Assembly (NCBI GenBank): GCA_037126765.1
Contig: JBBCBC010000001.1
Coordinates: forward strand, 30,054,804 to 30,118,803
Length of the DNA stretch: 64,000 nucleotides
Reading direction: 5' to 3'
Source: Stenogyne calaminthoides
Taxonomy: Eukaryota > Streptophyta > Magnoliopsida > Lamiales > Lamiaceae
This document shows positions 10,809 through 21,948 of this stretch, piece after piece. The translations under genes and the position numbers were made by a program. The notes beneath the pieces are model-generated. The model searched no databases. It saw only the letters and a list, made by a program, of their open reading frames with translations, and was not told the DNA's origin. The stretch's first letter is position 1. Each line of letters starts with the position of its first letter.

Positions 10809-12182
10809 TTTTCATCACTTCAAAGCCCGTGACCTGGAGGTGCATGGCGGTGACTCAAGGCATCGGCAACCCGGTTCGATGTCCCGGAAGCGATGCTTAA
10901 TAACAAAATTGAATTGCTGCAAGTAAGAAGCCCAGGATGCATGACGTGTCGAAATCGAATCTTGGGAATTGAGGTGCTTGAGAGCATCATGGTCAATGAA
11001 CAAAATGAACTCCCTTTGGTAAAGATAGTGTCGCCAATAACGAACAGCCTGGACCACCGCGTAGAACTCTACATCGTAAGCATTGTATAGACTACGTGGC
11101 TCGTTCAACTTTTCACAAAAAAATGCAATCGGCCGGCCCAATTGACTAAGGACAACCCAATACCCACTTTAGATGCATCGTAAGAGAGCTCAAAAGAGAC
11201 GTCAAAGTTCGGCAATACCAAAAGAGGAGCAGTGGACAATTTCTCCTTAATTAGCTTGAAGGCGGTGTCTGCCTCCGGGGTCCACGTGAAACTTTTATGA
11301 TGCATGCAGTCCGTAACCGGAGCCGGAGCCATGATCGTATTGAAGTGATGAATAAAGCATCTATAGAACGACGCCAATCCATGAAAACTATGAATCTCAG
11401 TCAAAGTGGTAGGTGTAGGCCAAGAACGGATAGCGTCCACCTCGGATCATCCATGCCAATCCCCATAGCGGAAATGCGATAACCCAAGAAAAGAACACTA
11501 TCCACTAAGAAGGCACATTTCTTAGGAGATGGAAAAAACTTCTCAGCTCGTAAAATAAGGAGGACAGCTCGCAAATGCTCGTGATGCTCAGCAACTGAAA
11601 CACTGTACACCAAAATGTCATCAAAGTAAACGACCACACAGGTACCAATTAGAGAACGTAACACTTGATTCATGACTCACATGAACATGCTAGGAGCATT
11701 AGATAGCCCGAATGGCAAGACCAACCATTCAAATAACCCTTCCCTCGTCTTGAACGCAGTTTTCCATTCATCTCCCAGGCGGATGCGGATCTGATGATAC
11801 CCACTTCGGAGATCCAACTTACTGAAAACAGTGGCACCACTCAACTGGTCCAATAAATCGTCCAACCTCGAAATAGAAATCTGTGCCCGAATAGTTATCT
11901 TGTTGATGGCTCGGCTATCAACACACATCGCCCACGTGCCATCTTTCTTCAGAATAAGAAGGGCAGAAATCAGGCGCAAGGGCTCAAACTTTCCCGTATT
12001 TGACCATGCTTCAACAAATCTTCAACTTGTCTGCGCAATTCCTCATGCTCTGCCGGACTCATTCTATAATAGGGACGGTTAGGTAAGGACTCCCCAGGCA
12101 TGAAATTGATATGATGTTGAATGTCCCTAAGTGGAGGCAAAGCTGCGGGTAATTCAGAAGGAAAGACATCCTCGAATTCGGT
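10809..12182 (-). pseudogene. Gypsy B pol, reverse transcriptase and RNase H
   Basis: Ty3/Gypsy RT and RNase H on the minus strand, in order: DVFPSELP and RDIQHHINF (about 12090-12175), YRMSPAEHEELRRQVEDLLK, RESLSPCA, CVDSRAINKI, SKLDLRSGYHQIRI, LPFGLSNAP, the catalytic YFDDI (11611-11628), then the HFNTIMAPAP block and RNase H from about 11200 down to 10840. It makes element cDNA and removes the RNA template. There are frame changes near 11975, 11440 and 11130 and a TGA at 11677-11679, probably CGA to TGA. It is joined to gag-protease at 20181 once the Athila-like element is removed, and cut on the other side by the 9721-10808 insertion. Confidence 0.9.
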
Positions 12183-13361
12183 TGGTCGTGCTGTCGTAGA
12201 CACCCAAATTAAACCTTACTAATAACTACGTAGTAGCGGAAGTAAAAGTTGAATCCCACAGGGAGAATATAATTTTATATCTAAACAATGCGATTTAAAA
12301 GGATGGGGGGTTGGATGAGGTTTTTCTAAGTAATCTAATAAACGAAAATTAAAACGCAAAATAATATAAGATGAACAAACTAGTAGAGAAAACCTTGGTT
12401 GAGTCGATTTTCACCTTGGAGTAAAAGTCCTTGATGCAAAGATAACAATTTAAATTTCTAAATAATTGTCGTTGAATTTAAATATTCATATCTCCTATTT
12501 TAGTTGTACGAACTAAATCCATCTATGCAACCCTTATTACTAAATGATTCCCAACATCGTGCAGAATTATCTAGCAATAGCATTCAAGAATAGAGATCGA
12601 CAATCCAAGTAATAAATAACTAATCCGTTAATTATTATCTTGCCTAATTATTTCGCCTAAGAGTGACAACACATAATCCAGACAATTATCCCACTTAGTT
12701 GTTTCTAATAATCAATATTCGATCTAATCCGATTCAAACATCAATCAAGCAATAAATTGCATGCATAGAACAATAGCTGATCAGGCTATGAACTAAACAA
12801 ACAATCAAATAAATATGCACACAAACTAATTAATATCCAGAAAAATAAACTGAAATAAATAAAATCAATTCGATCTCACAACGTTTAACTCCAAGGTTTC
12901 GATCGCTTCAACCAAGATAAAAGAGTTTAGCCACGCAGGGCTTCCATAAGCAAACTTAAAGGTTAGAAAATAAGAAAAGAATGAAAAACAAGAGTTTTAC
13001 GGCGGTATTCTCTCTCTAACCACGCATGGTCTCCCCTAATAACCTAAAGAAGACAATTTATATAGAGTATCTTGGATGGGCTGGGCTTTTAAAGCTGGAT
13101 CGAAAAAATTATATATTGGCCGAAACTTGGTCAGCAAGCAGCAAGGTTCAGCAACACCGGCAGTGTTTAGTGACACCATCGAACCCATGTCTTCACGCAC
13201 CCAAATCCAATATCTTGCCAAATCTTCTTGAATCTTTATTGTAAATCCAAATATGTCTAAACCAACCCAAATCTGCGCAAAATCCAAACAACGACAATAC
13301 AAGTTCGGAAATACAAAATAAGGCATAACTCATAAAAGTTATGCATATTTTGGACTTATCA
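12183..13361 (-). mobile_element. 3' LTR of the Athila-like element
   Basis: This 1179-bp LTR ends in CA/TG (TGATAAGTCC at its minus-strand start) and is near-identical to 18962-20180. The other LTR is about 40 bp longer, because of a short extra segment at about 20098-20140 around a duplicated AACTCATAAAAG-like stretch. The frames at 13026-13326 inside the LTR also occur in the 5' LTR and are not genes. Confidence 0.9.
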
Positions 13362-13377
13362 AATTCCCTCAAACTTG
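13362..13377 (-). other. Polypurine tract of the Athila-like element
   Basis: The minus strand reads AAGTTTGAGGGAATT immediately before the 3' LTR start TGATAAGTCC. This is the expected site and composition for plus-strand priming. Confidence 0.8.
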
Positions 13378-14625
13378 AACCATTGCTTGTCCTCAAGCAA
13401 CTAAACAAGACAAAACAGAGCAGTTGGTTTCCTAGAGGATCATAAATTTGTAGGAACTCCTTTAACAAGCAAATAAAATCTAGTGCACTCACAACCTCAT
13501 GTCCGAAATTCAAAAGCCAAAATAATCACATAATAGGTCTTCCACATGAAAACTCACAACACAAAAGACGACATGTTTACACATGACTATGGAAAATCGT
13601 AGACTCAACTAATTTCACCGCCTTAACGTAACTCACCTCTCCCTCTATCCTCTTGTTACTAGATCTTGGTCATTGGCTCTACTCAATCAATCCCACTTCT
13701 TTTTCCTTTCCTTTTTTTTTTCAGCTTTCTTCTTCTTTTGCCAGAACGACAGCTCCACTCCACATCTAGGTTTTAGTCCATCATATACACGACTATTGAT
13801 ATTCAGGACCCCTAGAGGTGGGCAGCTGTTGCAGTCTCCTCTTTTTTTCTTTTTTTTTTTCTTGAGAACGCCAGCTTTCACTCCATCTATAGGTTTTAGT
13901 CCATCATATACACGACTATTGATATTCAGGACCCCTAGAGATGGGCAGCTGTTACTGTCTTTTTTTTTTTTTTAACCAACAACCAAGACAGTTCACAATC
14001 ACATAGAGAAATTGAAGAATTTCCACAGAGGCACGTGACACCATCAAATCAACTCAAAACCCTAGAGATGGGCAGCTGTTGCAGTCTCCTCTTTTTTTTT
14101 CTTTTTTTTTTTTCTCGAGAACGCCAGCTTTCACTCCATCTATAGGTTTTAGTCCATCATATACACGACTATTGATATTCAGGACCCCTAGAGATGGGCA
14201 GCTGTTACTGTCTCTTTTTTTTTTTTTAGCAACCAACAACCAAGACAGTTCACAATCACATAGAGAAATTGAAGAATTACCACAGAGGCACGTGACACAT
14301 AGGCACACATAAACTTAGTCAAGTCTCTCAGCCATAAAAATCCATGCAAAAGTTATAAATATTATACACACATAGGCCTTCTCATTTCGTCTAAAAGATT
14401 CAAGTACACCAAATCTTATCACTCATCTCCAAAATTACCCACATCTCTACAATCCACAAAATATCAAAAAAATAATTCACTAACTCTTCTTTTCAAGCAT
14501 GCAACCAAAACCAAGTAATACTTAACAACAAAGATGAACCCCCCCCAAACTTAAATGTTTCATTGTCCCCAATGAAAATACATAACAAAACAAGGAAGGA
14601 CAAACATGTTGTTTTGAGAAAGAAA
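13378..14625 (-). repeat. Non-coding 3' region with T-tract tandem repeats
   Basis: Between the 3' ORF and the polypurine tract lies a non-coding stretch. From about 13690 to 14310 it holds a repeated unit: a pyrimidine/T tract, then CCAGCTTTCACTCCATCTAT, a block starting GTTTTAGTCCATCATATACA, then CCCTAGAGATGGGCAGCTGT. Full units begin near 13750, 13866 and 14113, with a partial one near 14062. A second block starting CCAACAACCAAGACAGTTCA occurs at about 13975 and 14231. T tracts differ in length between copies. Frames at 13673-14312 are products of these repeats. The flanking parts, 13378-13690 and 14312-14625, hold nothing recognisable. Confidence 0.8.
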
Positions 14626-15780
14626 TTACCGGGCTAAGGACGATGGTGCACGCAGCAATCTGAGGATTTCCTGCACATCGCTTCGAATTTCCAACACAAT
14701 TGTGCGGAGGTCCTGGTCATCTTCGTCGTCACGTACAACAGCTGGTTGTGGGGCAGAGTGTCGGTGTTCCTGAGCACGAAGGGGCTCTACACATGGTGGG
14801 GGTGGATTGTGTAGCATCTTCAAGTTTTCTTCCACCCAAGGGGTGGTGTAAGGTGGGTTCGGTAGCGGGTACTCCACGTCTGGTGCAATCTTCCAGTAAT
14901 AAACCGCACCTCTCTGACTTAGGATCTGCATATTCCTCAGTACGTGAAAATCTATTTTGAAGATTTCCGAGATTGCTTGGTACCCTTCCAAATTGATTTT
15001 GCACTCTATCGCAATAGCTGTGATCAAGCCTCCCACAACGATGGCACCTTTAGACTTTCTAGCTACATCAGATAAGTATGTTACCAAGTAAAAACTAGAA
15101 CATAATCTTTTCTTATTCAGCATAGCCCACAGAAATTCCAGCTCTAATTGGCGAACAACATTACGACTTTCTTGTCTAGCAAATAAAGTTCCTGCCAATA
15201 CACGTTGGACGTATCGAAGTACGGGGTTACGATTAGCCGAGCCTTCGACGCTCGAGCTTCATAGTCTGCATCAGTAACAGTAATGGACTTTCAGAATGAG
15301 TTAGGTTTAAACTCCTCAGGCATAGTGCGTAGACCACGTGAAAAAAAAGCAAAAAACTCGATCAAATTGCCTCAGACCCCATTGAAAATCCATTCCCCCT
15401 AAACGAAATTGAATCACCCCTCCAGTGACACTCTCCATGAATGTGACTTGCAAAGAACTCAAAAATTCTAGTGTCAAACTGGGATATGTCGGCCAACAGT
15501 TTCCCATGAATTTCCCCCACTTCTGAGTCCCAAATAAAAGCTGCACATCATCTAATAAGCCAAGTCTACTCAAAATTTCAGAATCCATATACAACGTACC
15601 CACCACCTCTCTGTTAGCTAGTATCTCATACCGAGTGCGCTGTTCAACACTTCCAAAAATAATATAATGCGGATTATAGGAGTCAAACTCACCTTCAGAA
15701 GGAGATGGGGTCGGCTCTGTCGGGACAGCGGGTGGCGGAGGATGACTCGCCTGACTTGCTCGATTGCGGGTTGTCACCAT
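14626..15780 (-). pseudogene. Athila-type extra 3' ORF (env position), one frameshift
   Basis: After integrase the minus strand has an ORF starting MVTTRNRASQ at 15780, proline-rich for about 40 residues (PPPPAVPTEPTPSPSEGE) and then globular (YEILANREVVGTLYMDSE, LGLLDDVQLLFG). A one-base slip in an A/T homopolymer near 15345 breaks the frame. It resumes through 15198-14626 (KSKGAIVVGGLITAIAIECK), ending in an acidic and arginine-rich tail; about 385 residues in total. Proteins of this type occur after pol in Athila-like elements and as plant transposon proteins of unknown role. I see no transmembrane segment or signal peptide, so an envelope function is unsupported. Confidence 0.7.
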
Positions 15781-16243
15781 ATTTATCTCCGGAAGAGACG
15801 GGGGATGTGAATGGAATGGATTTCCGAGGGGAGAATTAGGGCGAGAATGTGAGAGGGTGTGAATTGAAAATGAGAGGGATTAGGGCTGAAATCCCTAATT
15901 AAATCTGTCCCGCTCTTGTAAATGGGCTGGGCCGGTTCACATCCGCTTCTGTTTTTAATTTCTCGATTCATAAAAAAAAACGCCCAGTGACATGGCCATG
16001 TCGCTCAACACTGCCTCCTGGCGTTGGTTCAAAAACTCATTCTTTAACATCCATATGTGTACTGGCAATTGAGAGAAATAATCCATTCCAGCCTGCCATT
16101 TAAGAGAGAATTAACGCTGTTACTCAAAAGAAACAAACAAAAGCAAGACAAATAAAAAAAAGAAGAAAGTGCAAGAAATAAAATGTTGGGTTGCCTCCCA
16201 ATCAGCGCCTTTATTTTAACGACGTTGGCTCGACGTGCTGAGC
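15781..16243. other. Spacer between integrase and the extra ORF
   Basis: No coding potential stands out; the 62-residue frame at 15783-15971 is not recognisable. The GTTGGGTTGCCTCCCAATCA stretch at about 16184-16203 lies just downstream of integrase. This is ordinary untranslated spacer. Confidence 0.5.
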
Positions 16244-17600
16244 CTAAGGTTGGCCAGAGTATTCAGCAATCTCTAGAACTGTTGTTTCACCAACTTCTGC
16301 TTGAAAATCATCATAGAACGGTTTTAGTCTGTGGCCGTTTACTTTGAACACCTTGGAGGTCGATGGATTCTGAATTTCAATTGCACCGTGTGCAAACACT
16401 TTTGTAACCACGAAAGGTCCTTCCCATCTCGATCTTAGCTTTCCAGGGAAAAGGAGAAGACGGGACTGGTACAGGAGAACTTTCTGTCCCTCAAAGAACT
16501 GCTTCCTGGTAATAGAATTGTGATGGAAAGTTTTTGTCTTCTCCTTGTAGATCCTTGCACTTTCGTAGGCTTCATTTAGTATTTCCTCTAGCTCCTGCAA
16601 TTGTAATTTTCTGTGCTCTCCGCTCTTTTCCAGGTCCATGTTGAACTTCTTAATGGCCCAATATGCTCTGTGTTCCAACTCCACTGGAAGATGACATGGT
16701 TTCCCGAATATAATTCGATATGGTGACATGCCTATAGGTGTCTTATATGCAGTTCTATAGGCCCACAATGCATCATCCAGACGTAGACTCCAGTCTTTTC
16801 TATTCGGATTCACTGTTTTCTGAAGAATCGATTTAATCTCACGGTTCGACACCTCTGCCTGTCCATTTATCTGTGGGTGATAGGCTGTCGAAATTTTGTG
16901 AGTGACATGATATTTCTTCAGCAGTGCCTCAATTGTTCTATTGCAGAAATGTGTCCCACGATCGCTAATTATTGCCCTTGGAATTCCGAACCTAGTAAAT
17001 TTGTTTGACTTAATGAAATCTGAAACCACTTTAGAATCGTCAGTCCTAGTCAAGCAATATATATATATAACCGAAGGATATAGGGAAGGGGCCCATGAAA
17101 TCGATGCCCCAAACATCGAAGATTTCGCAAAATAGGATTGGGTTTTGGGGCATCTCATTTCTATAGGGGATGTTACCTGACTTTTGGCAATTTTCGCACG
17201 ACTTGCAGAATGTGTATGCATCGCGAAATAGAGTCGGCCAGAAAAGTCCACATTCTAGGACTTTACGTGCAGTTTTCTTAGCTCCAAAATGACCTCCGCA
17301 AGCGTAGTTGTGACAGAAAGAGAGGACCGAAGAAATCTCTTTATCAGGGATACATCGTCGTATGACTTGATCACCACAATATTTCCGTAAGTATGGATCG
17401 TCCCAAACGTAATATTTGGCGTCGCTTTTGATCTTATCTCGCTGAGCTGTGGACAGATTAGGTGGAAGATCATTAGTAACCAAATAATTAACGATGTTAG
17501 CATACCATGGAATTCCAATGTTTGCAGAAAGTAGATGCTCATCAGGGAACTCATCCTGCAACAGGGTTATGTCCGACAAATGAGTTAGACGACTCAAATG
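16244..17600 (-). pseudogene. Athila-like integrase, two frames with internal loss
   Basis: Integrase inserts element DNA into chromosomes. On the minus strand a 183-residue frame (17046-17597) holds the HHCC zinc finger (HNYACGGHFG near 17284-17320, CKSCENC near 17187-17212) and the first catalytic Asp in WGIDFMGPF. A second frame (16244 to about 17050) holds the second Asp in IISDRGTHF and the Glu in GQAEVSNREI, followed by the C-terminal domain (KLRSRWEGPFVV). Between them, at an AT microsatellite (about 17057-17071), about a dozen codons normally found after the first Asp are missing and the frame shifts. The protein ends in EYSGQP at 16244. Confidence 0.88.
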
Positions 17601-18881
17601 ATCAGCAACACCATTTTCAGTTCCTTTTCGATCCTTTACTTCTATGTCAAATTCACTCAGGAGTAGTATCCATCTGATCAGCGTGGTTTTGATTCTTTCT
17701 TCGTCATCAAGTAGCGAAGAGCTGCATGGTCAGTGAAAACCACAATTTTGGCACCAAGTAAATAGGATCGAAATTTTTCTAAAGCAAAAACAATCGCTAA
17801 TAGCTCATTTTCTGTGGTGGAATAACTCTGTTGTGCTTCATTCAATGTTCTGGAAGCATAATATATGACATGAGAAGCCTTCTTAATTCTCTGACTCAAA
17901 ACGGCACCCACTGCAAAGTTGCTAGCATCGCACATCAATTCGAATGGCTCGTTCCAGTTTGGCGGTTGAACAATTGGCGCTGTTATCAGAGCTGTTTTAA
18001 GCGTATCAAATGCCTCTTTGCAACCTGGAGAAAAATCAAAGCTTACATCCTTTTGAAGTAGTTCTTTTGAAGTAGTTGGCAGAGAGGCTGCGCAATCTTG
18101 GAGAAGCCTTTTATAAAGGCTGCAATAAAACCCTGCATGTCTAAGAAAGGAGCGAACGTCACGCACACAAGTAGGATATGGCAAAGACTCAATAACCTCA
18201 ATTTTTGCTCTATCCACTTCGATTCCCCTAGATGAGACTACATGACCCAAAACAATCCCTTGTTCTACCATGAAATGACATTTGTCCGAATTTAGAACTA
18301 GATTAGTGTCAATGCATTTCTTAAGAACCAATGATAGATTCTGCAAGCAACTTTCAAAAGTGTCTCTGCACTGTGAAATCATCCATAAAGACCTCAATGA
18401 ATTTCTCAATGTAATCGGAGAATATGCTCATCATGCATCGTTGAAAAGTTCCGGGAGCGTTGCAAAGGCCGAAGGGCATGCGTAGGTACGCAAAGGTTCC
18501 AAACGGGCATGTGAAAGTTGCCTTCTCTTGATCTTCAGGAGCGATCGCTATCTGGAAATAACCTGAGTAACCATCAAGGAAACAAAAGTAAGTGTGGCCA
18601 GCTAAGCGCTCTAACATTTGATCGATAAAAGGCAGAGGAAAGTGGTCCTTGCGGGTTACGGAGTTTAATTTCCTTATAATCTATACAAACTCTCCAACCG
18701 TTCTGAATTCGGGTAGGGATCAATTCATTGTTTTTATTCTTCACAACAGTTATCCCAGTCTTCTTTGGCACCACCTGGACTGGACTAACCCAACCACTAT
18801 CCGAAATAGCGTAGATTATCCCGACTTCAAGTAATTTCAGTACTTCCTCTTTCACAACTTCCATGACTAGCGGGTTTAGCC
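17601..18881 (-). pseudogene. Athila-like RT and RNase H, N-terminally truncated
   Basis: Minus-strand RT begins abruptly at RRLNP next to the tRNA sequence and runs through KLLEVGIIYAISDSGWVSPVQ, DGYSGYFQIAIAPEDQEK, MPFGLCNAP and the catalytic FMDDF (about 18375-18390), then connection and RNase H (FELMCDASNFAVGAVLSQR, TTENELLAIVFALEKFRSYL, FTDHAALRYL). Frames change near 18620, 18370 and 17680. Gag, protease and the first RT block are absent. These motifs are diagnostic of the Athila/Tat side of Ty3/Gypsy. The enzyme is not made as one protein. Confidence 0.9.
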
Positions 18882-18956
18882 GTCGTTGTAGTATAGTGGT
18901 AAGTATTCCCGCCTGTCACGCGGGTGACCCGGGTTCGATCCCCGGCAACGGCGCCA
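18882..18956 (+). tRNA. tRNA-Asp(GUC) sequence with CCA, embedded at a retroelement PBS
   Basis: Positions 18882-18953 form a complete 72-nt tRNA: acceptor arm GTCGTTG paired with CAACGGC, an A box (TAGTATAGTGGTAAG), anticodon GTC at 18915-18917 in a CCTGTCACG loop, a B box (GGTTCGATCCC), and discriminator G. CCA follows at 18954-18956. Plant nuclear tRNA genes do not encode CCA, so this looks copied from a mature tRNA. It ends 5 bases from the 5' LTR, exactly where the element's tRNA-Asp primer anneals, and its 5' end abuts the truncated RT. The internal promoter boxes are intact, so pol III transcription is possible but unproven; no T-run terminator follows closely. Confidence 0.93.
18939..18956 (-). 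other. Primer-binding site (tRNA-Asp) of the Athila-like element
   Basis: On the minus strand TGGCGCCGTTGCCGGGGA lies 5 bases inside the 5' LTR and is complementary to the last 18 nt of tRNA-Asp. This primer is usual for Athila/Tat-type elements. Here it is the 3' end of a longer, complete tRNA copy. Confidence 0.9.
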
Positions 18957-18961
18957 AAATT

Positions 18962-20180
18962 TGGTCGTGTTGTCGTAGACACCCAAATTAAACCTCTAAT
19001 AACTACGTAGTAACGGAACTAAGAGTCGAATCCCACATGGAGAATATAATTTTATATCTAAACAATGTGATTTAAAAGGATGGGGAGTTGGATGAGGTTT
19101 TTCTAAGTAATCTAATAAACGAAAATTAAAATGCAAAATAATATAAGATGAACGAACTAGTAGAGAAAACCTTGGTTGAGTCGATTTTCACATTGGAGTA
19201 GCTGATCCTTGATGCAAAGATAACAATTTAAATTTCTAAATAATTGTCGTTGAATTTAAATATTCATATCTCCTATTTTAGTTGCACAAACTAAATCCAT
19301 CTATGCAACCCTTATTACTAAACGATTCCCAACATCGTGCAAAATTATCTAGCAATAGCATTCAAGAATAGAGATAGACAATCCAAGTAATAAATAACTA
19401 ATCCGTTAATTATTATCTTGCCTAATTATTTCGCCTAAGAGTGACAACGCATAATCCAGACAATTATCCCACTTAGTTGCTTCTAATAATCAATATTCGA
19501 TCTAATCCGATTCAAACATCAATCAAGCAATAAATTACATGCAACAATAGGTGATCAGGCTATGAACTAAACAAACAATCAAATAAATATGCACACAAAC
19601 TAATTAATATCCAGAAAAATAAACTGAAATAAATAAAATCAATTCGATCTCACAGCGTTTAACTCCAAGGTTTCTATCGCTTCAACCAAGATAAAAGAGT
19701 TTAGCCATGCAGGGCTTCCATAAGCAAACTTAAAGGTTAGAAAATAAGAAAAGAATGAAAAACAAGAGTTTTACGGCGGTATTCTCTCTCTAATCACGCA
19801 TGGTCTCCCCCAATAACCTAAAGAAGACTATTTATATAGACTATCTTGGATGGGCTGGGCTTTTAAAGCTGGATCGAAAATAATATATATTGGCCGAAAC
19901 TTGGTCAGCAAGCAGCAAGGTTCAGCAACACCGACAGTGTTTAGTGACACCATCGAACCCATGTCTTCACGCACCCAAATCCAATATCTTGCCAAATCTT
20001 CTTGAATCTTTATTGTAAATTCAAATATGTCTAAACCAGCCCAAATCTGCGCAAAATCCAAACAACGACAGTACAAGTTCGGAAATACAAAATAAGGCAA
20101 AATATGCAATTTAAGTACTATAACTCAAGCAAATTAGACAATTATAACTCATAAAAGTTATGCATATTTTGGACTTATCA
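18962..20180 (-). mobile_element. 5' LTR of the Athila-like element
   Basis: This 1219-bp LTR is near-identical to 12183-13361, with TGGTCGTG and GGACTTATCA ends, followed at 20181-20185 by the TSD copy TCGGT. Frames inside it, such as 19828-20109, are not genes. Confidence 0.9.
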
Positions 20181-21714
20181 TCGGTCAAGAGAGGTAGCAC
20201 TGTGGGGGATAAATACCTTTCCTCAAGATCACAATGCAATATCAAAAGAACAACATCTGATTCGCGCAATTCACATTCAAAAGCACGGCATTTCAATAGC
20301 ATCACATTATCACGGGCAGGAGGGGGTGGTGTGGGATTACTATGCAACAAAATACGAACCCCATTAAAAAGAAAACTGTAAGTGTTTAAGCGGCCATCAT
20401 GCATGACCGAACGATCAAATTGCCAAGGATGACCCAATAATAAATGACATGCTTCCATAGGCACAACATCACACCAAATAGAGTCCACATATTTATTTCC
20501 AATCGAAAAATTAATGAAGACACGATGATTTACCAAAAATGTAATACCTTTCTGAAGCCATGCAAGAGAGTAGGGTTTCGGATGAGGCTCTGTAGTGAGA
20601 GCTAGCTTGACCACAGTAACTATTGAGATCACATTTTCACAAGCCCCGGAGTCAATGATGAACTTGCAAACTTTGCCCAGGATGGTGCACGAGGACTTAA
20701 AAATTTGGTGGCGCTGAGAAGAGGCAACCTCCGCAGGGGGAGTCAAATAAGTACGGCGTACCACGAGCATCGGGCCGGTGTCACCCGAGACATGCTCCTC
20801 AAGAACCTCTTCGGAAGGGTCCGTGTCCCACAACGGTGGTGTATCATAAGAAACATCGCCACTGTCGTCAGTCAGAAAAGCTTGTGAACTACTGCCCTTC
20901 GGACATGCTGACTGGCGATGGCCAGGCTCGCCACAACCGAAACACCGTAGGCCCGGGGTGGAGCGCGGAGTTGGCGCTGGCAACGGGGGTTGTTGCGCGC
21001 GCGGCTGGGAAGGTGCAGCAGCGCCTGATGGCGCGGATGTCTGACCAGTTGCACGAAAAAACGTCGGACGTTTGCGGGCGAACTGTTTCTCAAGTAGCAA
21101 AGCACGTTGATGTGCTTCCGACAAATCAACAGGGGCAAACAAGGAGAGGGTGCCCTGGAAATTAATGCGCACACCACTTATGTAACGAGTAACCAATTGC
21201 TCCTCGGATTCTCGCAAATCAACGCGGGAAATCAGCGAATAAAATTCCTCCGAATAGTCGTCCACAGAATTGGACCCTTGCCGTAAACCCTGACGGCGGA
21301 GGAGCAAAGTGCGTGAGTAATTATACGGAAGAAACTCCTTCTCCATCTTATTGAATTTCGTCCAATCAGAGATCTTTCCTTTACCCACTCGGTCACGAGT
21401 CCCGCGAAGGCGTGTCGCCACCAGCCCTACACGACGTAAATCAGGGATGTTCTTGTATTCCAGAACGTCCTCCACGTTGGTGATCCAGTCCAGGAAATCA
21501 GAAGGCTCCATCGAGCCCGCGAACTCAGGTATCTCCAACTTATACCCAATTCCCACCGGGATGGCTCCCTCGGATCGCGAATCACGAAATCGTTGTGTGC
21601 AAAAGGGTTATGCATAGACAACGTTTCCTCGTCGACTGATTCGTGAATAGAAGGTGTGGGATCCGGTGCGGCGCGACCCATTCCTCCACGGCCTGCTTGC
21701 TGACGGTCATGGGA
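20181..21714 (-). pseudogene. Gypsy B gag and protease
   Basis: The main minus-strand frame (21556 down to about 20181) encodes a Ty3/Gypsy gag: an LEIPEFAGSMEPSDFLDWI capsid start, a retrotransposon-gag core with YSEEFYSLISRV, a proline/alanine linker, a CX2CX4HX4C zinc knuckle (CFGCGEPGHRQSAC, about 20905-20946), then an aspartic protease with DSGA (20643-20657) and a LLLGHPWQFD block. A frame change near 21556 separates it from its N-terminal part (MHNPFAHNDFVIRDPREP, up to about 21714). It rejoins the RT at 12182 in frame once the Athila-like element and one TCGGT copy are removed. Upstream it is cut by the Copia C LTR. Confidence 0.9.
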
Positions 21715-21948
21715 TGATAAAATCGAATTAGCACAGAGGAGGAGAATTGGGAATATGTTTCTGTATTCTACTGAGAAAGGGACGTAATCCCAATATATGT
21801 ACAAAAATAATTACACCAATCAAGGAGGAAAATTGTAGACTAAGAAATCTGCCACCTATGCTAATGATGTTTACCATAAATACATAAATCATATCAAAAC
21901 AAATATTAAAGAATATTCTAGCCTACTGAACGGATAATCATTCCAACA
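21715..21948 (-). mobile_element. 3' LTR of Copia element C (short, about 234 bp)
   Basis: The right edge is clear: the minus strand reads CTTGAGGGGGAG (polypurine tract, 21949-21960) followed by TGTTGGAATGATT. The left edge is inferred at TGATAAAATCG (21715), where Gypsy B gag coding begins. The partner LTR and second TSD copy lie outside the window, so the left boundary could move a few bases. Short LTRs are usual in several Copia lineages. Confidence 0.7.

Larger units (their letters stand above)
12183..20180 (-). mobile_element. Athila-like Ty3/Gypsy element, gag-less, with TSD TCGGT
   Basis: A 7998-bp element with LTRs at 12183-13361 and 18962-20180 (TGGTCGTG...GGACTTATCA), inserted into Gypsy B with a perfect 5-bp TSD, TCGGT (12178-12182 and 20181-20185). 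Minus-strand order: 5' LTR, tRNA-Asp-type primer site, RT, RNase H, integrase, an extra 3' ORF, tandem repeats, polypurine tract, 3' LTR. Gag, protease and the RT N-terminus are missing; a complete tRNA-Asp sequence occupies the junction. By eye the two LTRs differ by roughly ten positions in their first 140 bases, so the insertion is not very old. It would depend on proteins from an intact relative. Confidence 0.92.

Noticed and set aside
13673..14312. Phe- and Lys-rich ORFs on both strands
   Set aside because: Translations of poly-T/poly-A tandem repeats in the non-coding 3' region of the Athila-like element.
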